Shown in pieces: positions 19,301 through 26,622 of a DNA stretch of 64,000 nucleotides. Source of the stretch: Sporosarcina globispora (lineage in GTDB: Bacteria > Bacillota > Bacilli > Bacillales > Cytobacillaceae). Position 1 is the stretch's first letter. The number at the start of each line of letters is the position of its first letter. Below the pieces are notes generated by a model, which saw only the letters and a program-made list of their open reading frames with translations, made no database searches and had not been told where the DNA came from. Location of the stretch: assembly GCF_001274725.1 (NCBI RefSeq), contig NZ_LGUF01000007.1:5275658-5339657 (forward strand), given 5' to 3'. The position numbers were made by a program, and so were the translations under genes.

Positions 19301-20410
19301 TGTTACACCATTTAATACGGCATAATTAATCGCGGTACTCGTTGGAAAATACGGATGGTTTACCGATGCACCTAATGAAAGGTTCATAACATCCATTCCA
19401 TCTTCCACTGCTTTTTCAATCCCAGCAATAACCGCTTCAGATGTACCGCTTCCATATGGTCCTAAAACACGGTATACATAAAGGTCGGCGTCTGGCGCGA
19501 CACCCACAACAGACACTTCACTGTCATTTTTGTTCTGCCCGGCAATCGTTCCAGAGACATGCGTACCATGTGACGTGTAATAGGCACTTCCATAAGCGTA
19601 CTCAGGCTGATTCGATTTCTCCCAATCTGCATAGGTTGTTTCCATTGGGTCATTATCATTATCTACAAAGTCATATCCGCCTTTGTAAGCATCCTTTAAA
19701 TCAGGGTGATTATAGTCAATTCCTGTATCAAGAACGGCTACTTTTACGCCTTCTCCCGTAATGCCTTCCTTATGTAACTTATCAATCTTTAAATAAGGAA
19801 TACTCTCAACAGAAGTAGTGATTTCTCGATCAACATCTTTGGGAAGATCCTGCTTAATAGGATCAACCGTAAAGGTCTGGTTTTTGTAGACAGCTTGGAC
19901 GACATCCGATTCTAAAAGGAGTTTTACTTGATCTCCCGGCAATTTCATAGCTACGCCGTTATAAGCTTTTTTGAATGTCTGGGTGATGGAATTTGAATTG
20001 CTCTTCGCTTTGGAGTTTTCTTGAGGCAAGTACATTTTGATGTCTTTCTTAAAGATTTTATGCTCTTTTTCGACCTGTGCTGCGGCATCTTCATTTTTCA
20101 ATGTTTTGCCTTTGAATGCAGCTTCCAGGACAGCCACTTTGCCAGGTTTTGATTTGAATTTGACAATGACGGATAGTTCTTCTTTCGATTCCAGTTCTGC
20201 CTCACTAAATCCTTGCAGGCCCGAATGATCGTCCAATTGCAATTGATGCAGTGCTTCACGCTGTTCCTTTGTCAAGGATGACAGAATGTCCTCTGCCTTA
20301 AGCTCTTTTGCGAATGCTTCGGTGGATAATACCGAGTGAATCGGTGAAATGACTAAACCAGCTGATAACGCAACAACAGCTGCTTTTTTAACGAAAGTAT
20401 GAAATTCCAT
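16331..20410 (-). CDS. Secreted S8 serine protease with C-terminal cohesin-like and dockerin modules
   Basis: A 1359-aa exported protease. A signal peptide (FVKKAAVVALSAGLVISPIH) is followed by a prodomain, then an S8 domain with D228 (AVLDTGIDYNHPD), H281 (TSHGTHVSGT), the AGNSGPNS asparagine and S601 (LSGTSMAAPHTAG). A PA domain is inserted near 440-540 and Fn3/Ig-like domains follow. Around residues 1053-1155 a cohesin-like domain is visible, and 1279-1330 is a type I dockerin with two calcium repeats (GDVNQDNVIDVLDAIDIQKA and ADINFDGMVDAKDIGFVKG). Cohesin-dockerin pairs normally join proteins; having both in one protease suggests self-assembly or matrix attachment, which is inference. The start has GGGGG upstream. 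Confidence 0.9.
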   Translation of the reverse strand: MEFHTFVKKAAVVALSAGLVISPIHSVLSTEAFAKELKAEDILSSLTKEQREALHQLQLDDHSGLQGFSEAELESKEELSVIVKFKSKPGKVAVLEAAFKGKTLKNEDAAAQVEKEHKIFKKDIKMYLPQENSKAKSNSNSITQTFKKAYNGVAMKLPGDQVKLLLESDVVQAVYKNQTFTVDPIKQDLPKDVDREITTSVESIPYLKIDKLHKEGITGEGVKVAVLDTGIDYNHPDLKDAYKGGYDFVDNDNDPMETTYADWEKSNQPEYAYGSAYYTSHGTHVSGTIAGQNKNDSEVSVVGVAPDADLYVYRVLGPYGSGTSEAVIAGIEKAVEDGMDVMNLSLGASVNHPYFPTSTAINYAVLNGVTAVVSAGNSGPNSNTVGSPGTAALALTIGASDVPVALTSFTGSISGNWSTELISMGRSFADDFSELNGQSLELVDVGFGSQEEYAGKDVKGKIAFVQRGNLALNDKIKFAKEHGAKAVIMYNNADGQIGVNLGESTEYVPTFSITKEAGEQLKANIAQGNTAFTFSNMKDIVSEGDKLADFSSRGPVNLNYDMKPEVVAPGVSVLSTFPSYMIDHENQEDYKYAYARLSGTSMAAPHTAGIAALLLEANPKLDPDDIKTVLMNTADPLNGSYSLYEAGAGRVDPYQAIHGQMKMQVTDETDIPDGEYLEKFKNPSGDINFGIHFGVEGSNVRANENISFTNNSNSTKNFSVSIEENAEEGTNSLSENGISVSTSKNIKVKANQEVKHNVFLTAPKTAKAGRYEGFVVLTNKADSSDQYRIPFNFRITKDGVSSLDLLISIISPDYLNQAPMRIDKIQNVLTVINFGSPGKTMDVTLQDGETGEDLGLIGTLDLTGVPMDRDLLIAAFNGKYYSFTGDSKKPIAEEVSYAKPGHYKLNFVTTSQTGKVTKETRDIYINIDDPTFTSSLDGPSPFVEYQPGQATYPFEIQIIDPLMEEMQNAGVDLDQSANTVIYTWGDWPFPSRPIRMDKDGKWAEEVAMEESIPALKFTLSGYDAAGNAPLTKEYFFVKEGTPVTYAKSDIKKVKTGETIKAQLFLDNVSDAKEVIWNLKEQYGNYMDLMDAKLAEEFSDKGTILVNGDEVKVVFNDANVTFDHAAVVDVTFKINDEIFTTKASINPTATVKNSQGQSSNLFNAGYAFEISPQFNAAFGYVLPEGFINPAIGVPDRKDWTKVGASLKFKESSGYVFDATSLIKERADYKVEKLPLSKDPYILEIKIPGHFEVQSKQNIGFEYKGELLGRNHYVNPIIIKAGDVNQDNVIDVLDAIDIQKAWKTDNRAADINFDGMVDAKDIGFVKGNYLLQNKYVDNPPAPKEKHDGKTLESILKELGIQ

Positions 20411-20727
20411 ATAACCCCCGCTTTCCAATTTTGGTAAACTTTTTAGAATACAAAAACCGACTGATCCTTTCGTGAAAATTTTGAATATTACATTTAATAT
20501 TGTAATTTCTTTTTTATACTTGTGGCTATTGGGGTATTTTTCCATGACTATTTGGGTAAATGACCTCTTTAATCCAGTAAAAAACGTGTTTTCACACCGA
20601 TTTTAGTACTTAAGGACTATTTTTTTTGGGGTTTTTCAACACTTTCTAACAAAAATGGATATTTTTTGATATCTCAATATACCGTTTCGACCATGAACTC
20701 CTATTAAAATGATAATTGATCTTAATT
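20411..20727. other. AT-rich leader region of the dockerin protease gene
   Basis: About 300 bp with long T and A runs. It must hold the promoter of the protease on the minus strand, but I see no convincing -35/-10 pair. There is no supported coding sequence. Confidence 0.4.
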
Positions 20728-20764
20728 GAAAAAGCTGGTCTATGAAAATAAGACTAGCTTTTTG
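20728..20764. terminator. Terminator-like hairpin
   Basis: AAAAAGCTGGTCT and AGACTAGCTTTTT form a stem with A and T tracts at both ends, usable in either direction. Confidence 0.55.
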
Positions 20765-20798
20765 CATTTTCTGCGGATCAGACTTTGTCCACAAGCTG

Positions 20799-20826
20799 AA
20801 GCGGGTCCCCTATTAGAGGACCCGCT
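20799..20826. terminator. Hairpin nearly identical to the one at 14719
   Basis: AAGCGGGTCC and GGACCCGCTT with a short loop, then TTTTCTT. It mirrors the hairpin on the other side of the protease/sipW/tasA-like block. Confidence 0.55.
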
Positions 20827-21017
20827 TTTCTTAACTGATTATAAATATATTTATACAGGAAAATGGCACTACTTCAAAAATGTAAATTCGAATATCAATT
20901 TACCTATGCTTCTTTGGCTCCATCAATATATTTTCATCGACCTTCCAGTAAATTTCTTCCAAAAAATCTTTATCCTTCAAGATTTTCTTCCTATTTTCTG
21001 CTACTAATTTCTCAATC

Positions 21018-21052
21018 AAAAAGGACATCATCTTTTTAAGATTGATGTCCTT
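21018..21052 (-). terminator. Terminator of the HAD phosphatase gene
   Basis: On the minus strand AAGGACATCA and TGATGTCCTT form a 10-bp stem followed by TTTTTG, 12 bp after the stop codon. Confidence 0.75.
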
Positions 21053-21063
21053 CTCTGGAATAA

Positions 21064-21837
21064 CTATAAAACATATGTTGAATATTCACTCTTTTTCGCA
21101 GCCCCCTCCCTCGAATCCCAAATGAACTCTTTATTGCCATTAATGATGTACTCAATAGTTGGTATGACAAAATCAGCAAGGTTTTGCAGCTCCTGTTCAG
21201 AGCCAACCCCAGATAGTACACCTATTCCATATCTCACTTTACTATTTTTGGCTGTTTTTAAATCAACCACTGTATCTCCAACAAAAGCGATCTCTTCTTT
21301 TTCTAATCCAAATTGTTCACAAAACCTCTCTACTATTTGAGGGCTGGGCTTCTTCTCGTAAAGATCAGATGTTCCTAAAAATTTTATATCATTTTCTATT
21401 CCTAAATGCTTTAAACAAAGAACAGTAGTTTCATAGTCATCAGCCGTGGCAATCCCAATTATGATTCCTTTTTGCTTAATTGCTTTAAATAGAGATGACA
21501 AGTTACAAACCGGTTTTACATACTCGATTGATTGTTCCGTTCTTCTTAATATACTCTCTGACATCCATCGATGGAAAAAGGGGATCTGCTGTGGGAGAAC
21601 TTCCTGAAAAGCATTGGCAATATCACGAGTAGTCCCGCTTGCTAAATGGCCTTTCTCATCAACTTCCCCATTTCTTAGCCCAATTGAAAGACATAATTGT
21701 TTCTTGAGTTTGCTATTGCCAGTCTCACTGATCATCTTAAGTAAATCATCGATCACACCTTCCATTACCTTAATCCAAATAGATTTAAATTGTAATATAG
21801 TCCCATCTTTGTCAAATAAAATACCCTTAATTTTCAA
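21064..21837 (-). CDS. HAD-superfamily phosphatase (phosphoglycolate phosphatase-like)
   Basis: A 257-aa haloacid dehalogenase-type hydrolase. Motif I is FDKDGT (D9 nucleophile, D11), motif II is the threonine in IGIATADD, the lysine of motif III is in YEKKPSP, and motif IV is FVGDTVVDL. An alpha-helical cap lies between motifs I and II. Members remove phosphate from small sugars or from phosphoglycolate; the substrate here is unknown. The DeoR/GlpR-type regulator encoded just upstream on the same strand, 145 bp away, fits a sugar-phosphate substrate. A good terminator follows. Confidence 0.85.
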   Translation of the reverse strand: MKIKGILFDKDGTILQFKSIWIKVMEGVIDDLLKMISETGNSKLKKQLCLSIGLRNGEVDEKGHLASGTTRDIANAFQEVLPQQIPFFHRWMSESILRRTEQSIEYVKPVCNLSSLFKAIKQKGIIIGIATADDYETTVLCLKHLGIENDIKFLGTSDLYEKKPSPQIVERFCEQFGLEKEEIAFVGDTVVDLKTAKNSKVRYGIGVLSGVGSEQELQNLADFVIPTIEYIINGNKEFIWDSREGAAKKSEYSTYVL

Positions 21838-21982
21838 ACCTTCTCCACCTTGCCTTATGTATTGGCTTTCTCTATATTTGAATTAAAATGGTATTTCCCT
21901 ATAGTTATTCAAAATTGCACGAGATGCATTTCATCTCCGCAATAGCAGGCCTATCACTTATTTACAATCTCAATTCCTTCTT

Positions 21983-22711
21983 TTATATACTTTTGATGGA
22001 CTTTACTGGATAATTTGAATCTGCAATAATACGTTCGATTCGATCAAAATAACAAACCTTTAAAAGAGAAGCGACATCAAATTTGCTGCTATCCGCTAAA
22101 ACAACGCAGTTTCGAGAACTCTCCAGAATCTTCATTTTTACCTGATATTCGCCGAGCCCATAATCTGTCAGCCCTTCAGTTAATGATATACCGCTTATGC
22201 TCATAAAGAATGTATCAATATGAAAGCTTTTAAAAAAACCCTCTGCCAGATGCCCTACCATGCATAATTCTTCGTTCCTAAGAACACCTCCAGGTAATAT
22301 AATGGTGTAATTAGGCATTTCAGCAAGTTCATTAGCAATCACTAATGAATTGGTTATGACCGTTAGACGATGAAATTTACTCTTTAAAGCTTTTGCAAAC
22401 TCCGTATTTGTTGTACTAACATCTAACGCAATCGATTGACCTTCTGACACATAACGTGTTGCAATTTCTGCAATTTCCCTTTTCTCCTCAATATTCTTTG
22501 TTTCTCTTAAAGTAAAGTTCATTTCTGTACTATTGATATCATCTAATACAGCTCCACCACGAACTCTTCTTAAATATCCTTCTTTTTCTAAATACTCTAA
22601 ATCTCTTCTTACGGTTTCAGTAGATACACCAAACATTTTTGTCACTGTAGATACTTTTAACGATTTATTTTTTCGTAAAAGTTCCATAATTTTTTCGTGA
22701 CGATCATACAT
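21983..22711 (-). CDS. DeoR/GlpR-family transcriptional regulator
   Basis: A 242-aa repressor: an N-terminal DeoR helix-turn-helix (VSTVTKMFGVSTETVRRDLE, then LRRVRGGAV) and a C-terminal sugar-phosphate sensor domain of the DeoRC type. Such proteins control sugar or polyol catabolic genes and are released by phosphorylated sugars. I start at the ATG of MYDRHEKIMELL, the usual beginning of the family; a TTG nine codons earlier is also open. No sugar transporter or kinase is adjacent. The only likely partner in the window is the HAD phosphatase downstream. Confidence 0.88.
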   Translation of the reverse strand: MYDRHEKIMELLRKNKSLKVSTVTKMFGVSTETVRRDLEYLEKEGYLRRVRGGAVLDDINSTEMNFTLRETKNIEEKREIAEIATRYVSEGQSIALDVSTTNTEFAKALKSKFHRLTVITNSLVIANELAEMPNYTIILPGGVLRNEELCMVGHLAEGFFKSFHIDTFFMSISGISLTEGLTDYGLGEYQVKMKILESSRNCVVLADSSKFDVASLLKVCYFDRIERIIADSNYPVKSIKSI

Positions 22712-22797
22712 TAACAATGATTTCACCAACTTTTTCAAACGGTATATTTAATTAATGCCACTTCTTCTCTTCGCTTCTCATTTTATATATCCTATAT

Positions 22798-22884
22798 TCA
22801 GTCTCCCAGGGCGGAAGAATTTCGCCGATAACTAAACAATAATATAAAGAAAATGATAAATGCACCAAAGATAATAACCAGCAA
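22798..22884 (-). CDS. Possible tiny membrane protein, 28 aa
   Basis: A TTG-initiated frame of 28 codons whose product is almost entirely one membrane helix (LLVIIFGAFIIFFILLF) followed by SYRRNSSALGD. The ribosome binding site is weak (AAAGTGA). It lies between the tatA terminator and the DeoR gene. It may be a real small protein or a chance frame. Confidence 0.25.
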   Translation of the reverse strand: MLVIIFGAFIIFFILLFSYRRNSSALGD

Positions 22885-22918
22885 GATTCATTTCACTTTC
22901 TTGCGCAATACCCCTAGT

Positions 22919-22966
22919 TAAAAAAAGAAGATGCAAGTTAAATGAGCTACTCACATCTTACTAGAT
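22919..22966 (-). terminator. Terminator of tatA
   Basis: On the minus strand AAGATGTGAGT pairs with ACTTGCATCTT (two G-U pairs) and is followed by CTTTTTTT, just after the tatA stop codon. Confidence 0.65.
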
Positions 22967-22972
22967 TAATAC

Positions 22973-23173
22973 TTATATACTTTTTTCTGTTTTTATTTTT
23001 GATTTCTCTTGTTCAGGCTCTTCATCTGAAACTAGGTCTCTTGTTGACTTTTTAAATTCCTTTAATGTTGAACCGACTGCACGACCTAGCTCTGGCAATT
23101 TTGACGGTCCGAAAATAATTAATGCAATTACAAGAACAAGTATTAAACCTGGAATTCCTATATTTTGCAGCAT
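22973..23173 (-). CDS. tatA: Sec-independent translocase protein TatA
   Basis: A 66-aa TatA/E protein: one membrane helix ([15 protein letters not shown]), the hinge [14 protein letters not shown], an amphipathic helix and a charged tail. TatA oligomers form the pore of the twin-arginine export system with TatC. The start MLQNIGIPG has GGAGGTC at ideal spacing; an upstream ATG would add seven residues. No tatC gene and no recognisable twin-arginine substrate lies in the window, so it is an orphan copy. Confidence 0.92.
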   Translation of the reverse strand: MLQNIGIPGLILVLVIALIIFGPSKLPELGRAVGSTLKEFKKSTRDLVSDEEPEQEKSKIKTEKSI

Positions 23174-23514
23174 AGTTGACCTCCTATCGACCATTTTTTA
23201 GTCCTTTTTTAGCAAACCTTGTCATAGTTGTTAATATATTTGCTGCTACTGTTTACTGCCAACTTTAAAAGTTGCAGATGCAACAGCATCATAACCGCTA
23301 CCATAAAAATAGATGAATTTTGGCTGGTGATGGAAAACAAAAACAACTCTCTCCACAAACCCCCTCCTTTCAACATAAATAATACAATTCGATTGTTATC
23401 TTTATGTAAATACAGGGTGAATTATTGTTTTTTTTCCTATTTTTAACACATAACATCACATTCTTACAACTCAAATAATTTAAATATATAAGCGAAGACT
23501 TTGAGCAATCAATG
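23174..23514. other. Intergenic stretch, no gene seen
   Basis: AT-rich sequence upstream of tatA. It must hold the tatA promoter. I find no supported ORF or strong hairpin. Confidence 0.4.
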
Positions 23515-23735
23515 CGGCTGCAGCAAAATTGAAGAGATCCACCTATCAGATGAATTAAAAGAAGAATTTATGAAGCGGGCCATGGTGTACGGCCCAGTGG
23601 ATTGACTGGAGTAAAGTTGCTTTACTGAAAACTATTAAATTTGAAAATCGCATAACAAGCAAGGCCAGCAGCTCGCCGGAAAAGTTAAGAAAGAACTTGG
23701 ACCTTCCTATAAAGTAAGAGTCCTGCCTTCTTCAT
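23515..23735 (+). pseudogene. Decayed unidentified gene
   Basis: Joined across two frameshifts (near 23605 and 23665), the plus strand reads IEEIHLSDELKEEFMKRAMV, then GPVDWSKVALLKTIKFENRI, then QLAGKVKKELGPSYKVRVLP. Charged, helical, protein-like sequence continues smoothly from frame to frame, which is typical of a dead gene. I do not recognise the family. Confidence 0.35.
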
Positions 23736-23863
23736 CACCCAGGATGTGTGCTGGCTTAGGTTTTTGATTTTTTGGATAGCGCCATAAGCTGAGGTGTTTT
23801 CAATTTCCCTTACCCTCTATTTGCAGGTTTATCCATGTGTCAAATTCAAGCAGGAGGGCCCTA

Positions 23864-23907
23864 TTATAAAGAAAGAGCACAATTCTTGCTTCAGAATTGC
23901 GCCCTTT
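23864..23907 (-). terminator. Terminator of the DinB-family gene
   Basis: On the minus strand a long stem made by AAAGGGCGCAATTCT and AGAATTGTGCTCTTT (two non-Watson-Crick positions), then CTTTATAAT. Confidence 0.65.
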
Positions 23908-23910
23908 CGT

Positions 23911-24399
23911 TTAATAAGAATATTTATTTTTTACGTGCTTCTCCTTAAAAGCTTTTTTTACCCTTTCAATTTGGTCGAGATGTCCTCGGATATGTTGGAC
24001 ACGAAATTCTAATAATTCTTTGAATGTGAATCGTCCAGCATCTGCATAAACTCCAACTCTCTCAATTTGCTCTGTTGTCAAATTGTGAAGAATAGGGAGC
24101 ATAGTGGAGCGAAGTATCTTAAAAAGAAGTAGGTATTGTTCATGATCTAATTGCTCATAATCCAATGAAATCGCCCAAGCGTCCTGGTCAGGCGATGTCA
24201 AAATTGGTTCAGCCTCGGACAAAACTTTTTTCAGTCTATGTGTAGATACCAATTCAGAATCTGTTATATGGATAATGATCTGATGTATACTCCATTTATT
24301 CTTTCCTGGCTTGAACCTAATCTCTTCCTCAGACAATCCTTTAATGGATTCCCTTAACATCTTATATCCTCGGCTGTACTCTTCAATTAACGATTTCAT
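23911..24399 (-). CDS. DinB-family metal-binding protein
   Basis: A 162-aa four-helix-bundle protein of the DinB/YfiT-like superfamily. Three histidines that would bind a metal are in place: H44 (IIIHITDSE), H136 and H140 (VQHIRGHLDQIE). Some relatives are thiol transferases that use bacillithiol, others are DNA-damage-induced proteins of unknown function. The gene stands alone with its own terminator, and nothing around it narrows the role. Confidence 0.85.
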   Translation of the reverse strand: MKSLIEEYSRGYKMLRESIKGLSEEEIRFKPGKNKWSIHQIIIHITDSELVSTHRLKKVLSEAEPILTSPDQDAWAISLDYEQLDHEQYLLLFKILRSTMLPILHNLTTEQIERVGVYADAGRFTFKELLEFRVQHIRGHLDQIERVKKAFKEKHVKNKYSY

Positions 24400-24676
24400 A
24401 TGGTATTCTCCCTAAATATATATTAATGAATATAAATTCTTATTTAATTATATTTATCCTTCTTGATTTTGATTCAACTAACCTGCCTGGTTCGTCAAAT
24501 AAGAAAAAAGAGCTATCCTTGCCGGACCAAGCTCTTGCACCCATTAGCTTAAGAAATTGGAGATAAAAGTTTCTAGAGATTTTATATCGTGACTTTTCGT
24601 AATAAAAGGAATTCACTTTAAAGACATAATTTTCCTTGGCTAGATGAATATTTGGGTAAAACTCCCCTCACCCTGT

Positions 24677-25705
24677 CTACTTTTTTTCCTTTTGGAACCA
24701 GGCATTCAGCAGCTCCTGCTCTTTTTCACGCGATATCCCTGCTTTCCGTACGGAATCCTGTCTCACTTTATCCCATTGATATACTTCATGGATTGTTTCT
24801 TCAAGCGGTCTGAAGGAAAGTCCGCTGTCCAATGCCTTTTTTACGCTGATGCACATTTTCCAGGGTACAGTTTCTCCTTTTAACGGGAATTGTTCAGGGA
24901 TCCATATCGGCATTTCTGTCCATGGCTGTATTTGATGATCCAATACAAAATGTTCATCTGCCCAGACAAATTTGGCATTGCTATTTGTAACTGATTGACA
25001 CGTACACAAAAGCTCTTCCATCGTCAATTCATAATCGGGACCTGTTACATTGAAGGTGCCAGTTTTTCTTTTTTCCGCCATATCGAACACCCATGTTGCT
25101 ATATCCTTCACATCGATCAATTGTATTGGACGGTCCGGACGTCCTGGCACCACTATGTTCCCGCCTTCCGCGACACGCTGAACCCAATATGGGAGCCGAT
25201 CCGTATAGTCAAACGGTCCAACAAGCAGACCTGCCCTTATATGCAGCACTCGTCCGGGCCAGTATTTCTCTGCTTCTGCTTCACATAGCACTTTCAATGC
25301 GCCGTAATGCTCATAAGGAGAAATTCTCCCTTCCTCAACGTCTTTCAATCGTTCCTGCGGCATGGACTGTAAATGATAGTTTTCCGTGATATTGAGAGGA
25401 ATCCAATCTTTATAAACAGAGATGCTAGAAATGTACGTATAATGTTCGATGTTATCTCCAAGCATTGCTGCGATTTTGTTAATTTGGTGAGGAGCGAATC
25501 CACATGTGTCCAGTACGGCATCCCATTTTCTGTTTTTGAGCTGTGATACATCACCATCTCTATCACCGATGAGCTGTTCCACTTCGGAAAACGCTTCTTT
25601 ATTGTTCCCGCGATTGAACAGCGTGATATCATGGCCTCTTTTCAATCCTTCCTTTGCCAGCGCTTTACCTAAAAAACGAGTACCCCCCAATATTAGAACC
25701 TTCAT
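24677..25705 (-). CDS. NAD(P)-dependent epimerase/dehydratase (SDR family)
   Basis: A 342-aa extended short-chain dehydrogenase/reductase. The N-terminal Rossmann motif is LILGGTRFLGKAL, the active site YxxxK is Y134-K138 (YGALK), and SSISVY carries the serine. The closest-looking relatives are bacterial proteins annotated as SDR or isoflavone-reductase-like epimerases; the substrate is unknown. It is a single gene, with a 277-bp gap downstream in which I see nothing but a weak hairpin. Confidence 0.82.
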   Translation of the reverse strand: MKVLILGGTRFLGKALAKEGLKRGHDITLFNRGNNKEAFSEVEQLIGDRDGDVSQLKNRKWDAVLDTCGFAPHQINKIAAMLGDNIEHYTYISSISVYKDWIPLNITENYHLQSMPQERLKDVEEGRISPYEHYGALKVLCEAEAEKYWPGRVLHIRAGLLVGPFDYTDRLPYWVQRVAEGGNIVVPGRPDRPIQLIDVKDIATWVFDMAEKRKTGTFNVTGPDYELTMEELLCTCQSVTNSNAKFVWADEHFVLDHQIQPWTEMPIWIPEQFPLKGETVPWKMCISVKKALDSGLSFRPLEETIHEVYQWDKVRQDSVRKAGISREKEQELLNAWFQKEKK

Positions 25706-25800
25706 ACTTTTCCCCCGTTCACTTTAATCGCCTGCAATAAATACATTCATTTTATATAACGTTTTTCCTTCTTAAAAAGATACGGAGAGTATGAAAAAAA

Positions 25801-26030
25801 GATGAACCTTATCGTAAAAGTTTTAAAGTTTCTCATACTGTCGAAGGTCTTGGCCTACTTGTAGAATTTCTGGAGGAAGTAAAGAGACAAACAGGTCAGA
25901 AACCACCCATCTTCCTAGAGGCAACATGACATTATCATTCCCCTGTTGTTCAATACCTGGAGGACCGTGGATATTTATTGATCATCATTAATCCACTGAT
26001 TTCCTATAAGGCTAAAACTATTAGCTGGTT
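25801..26030 (+). pseudogene. Fragment of an IS110-family transposase
   Basis: The plus strand reads GLGLLVEFLEEVKRQTGQKP, then PIFLEAT-stop-HYHSPVVQYLED and INPLISYKAK, which matches the N-terminal DEDD nuclease region of IS110/IS1111-type transposases. A TGA replaces the glycine of EATGHYH, and both ends of the gene are missing. No terminal repeats are visible, so it is an old remnant. Confidence 0.75.
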
Positions 26031-26037
26031 CAATCCA

Positions 26038-26066
26038 AAAAGAAAAAGCTGCCCGGTTTGGCAGCT
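26038..26066 (-). terminator. Terminator of the VOC gene
   Basis: On the minus strand AGCTGCC and GGCAGCT form a stem followed by TTTTTCTTTTT. Confidence 0.7.
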
Positions 26067-26117
26067 GATATTGAAGATAAGCACCCGATAGCTTAATAGC
26101 AAATAAATTATAACTCG

Positions 26118-26465
26118 CTATTTCTCCCAAAGCTCGAGCAGTCGACCTTCAGGGTCTTCAATCCAAATAAACTTTCCAAACTCACTAACCTCTTTTTCCT
26201 TAACAAGAGGTACCCCAATTTGTTCAAGATGCTTAATAGTCTCGTTTAGATTATGTACTTGAAAATTTAACATTACTTGTTGTTCTGTTGGAAAATAACT
26301 GTCATTCTCGGCAAAGAAAGAAAAGATAGTCTCATTTCCTAATTGGGGTTTAATCACAGTCCCATTCCAATTTTCTATTTCAATCTTCAACACTTCACTG
26401 TACCATTTTTTTATTACATCAAGATTTTTAGTTCTCCAAAATATTCCGCCTAAACCTTTTATCAT
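26118..26465 (-). CDS. VOC-superfamily (glyoxalase/bleomycin resistance-like) protein
   Basis: A 115-aa protein with one vicinal-oxygen-chelate fold: the paired beta-alpha-beta modules begin at GIFWRTKNLDVIKKWYSEVL and at VMLNFQVHNLNETIKHLEQI, and it ends in the typical WIEDPEGRLLELWE, whose final glutamate is a metal ligand in the family. VOC proteins include glyoxalase I, dioxygenases and antibiotic-binding proteins; this single-domain form could be any of them. It is monocistronic. Confidence 0.8.
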   Translation of the reverse strand: MIKGLGGIFWRTKNLDVIKKWYSEVLKIEIENWNGTVIKPQLGNETIFSFFAENDSYFPTEQQVMLNFQVHNLNETIKHLEQIGVPLVKEKEVSEFGKFIWIEDPEGRLLELWEK

Positions 26466-26622
26466 CGTAACTAACTCCTGTCTTTCTTTATTTTTTTAGT
26501 TTTTCGATTACATAAGCTATTCGAGATTTACTGTTAAGTTCCTTCTTCAACCAGGCCCGATTGCTGAACAAAAAAACCCCGTATCACTACAGGATTTTTA
26601 ACGCGTTATCTTAACCGATTAA

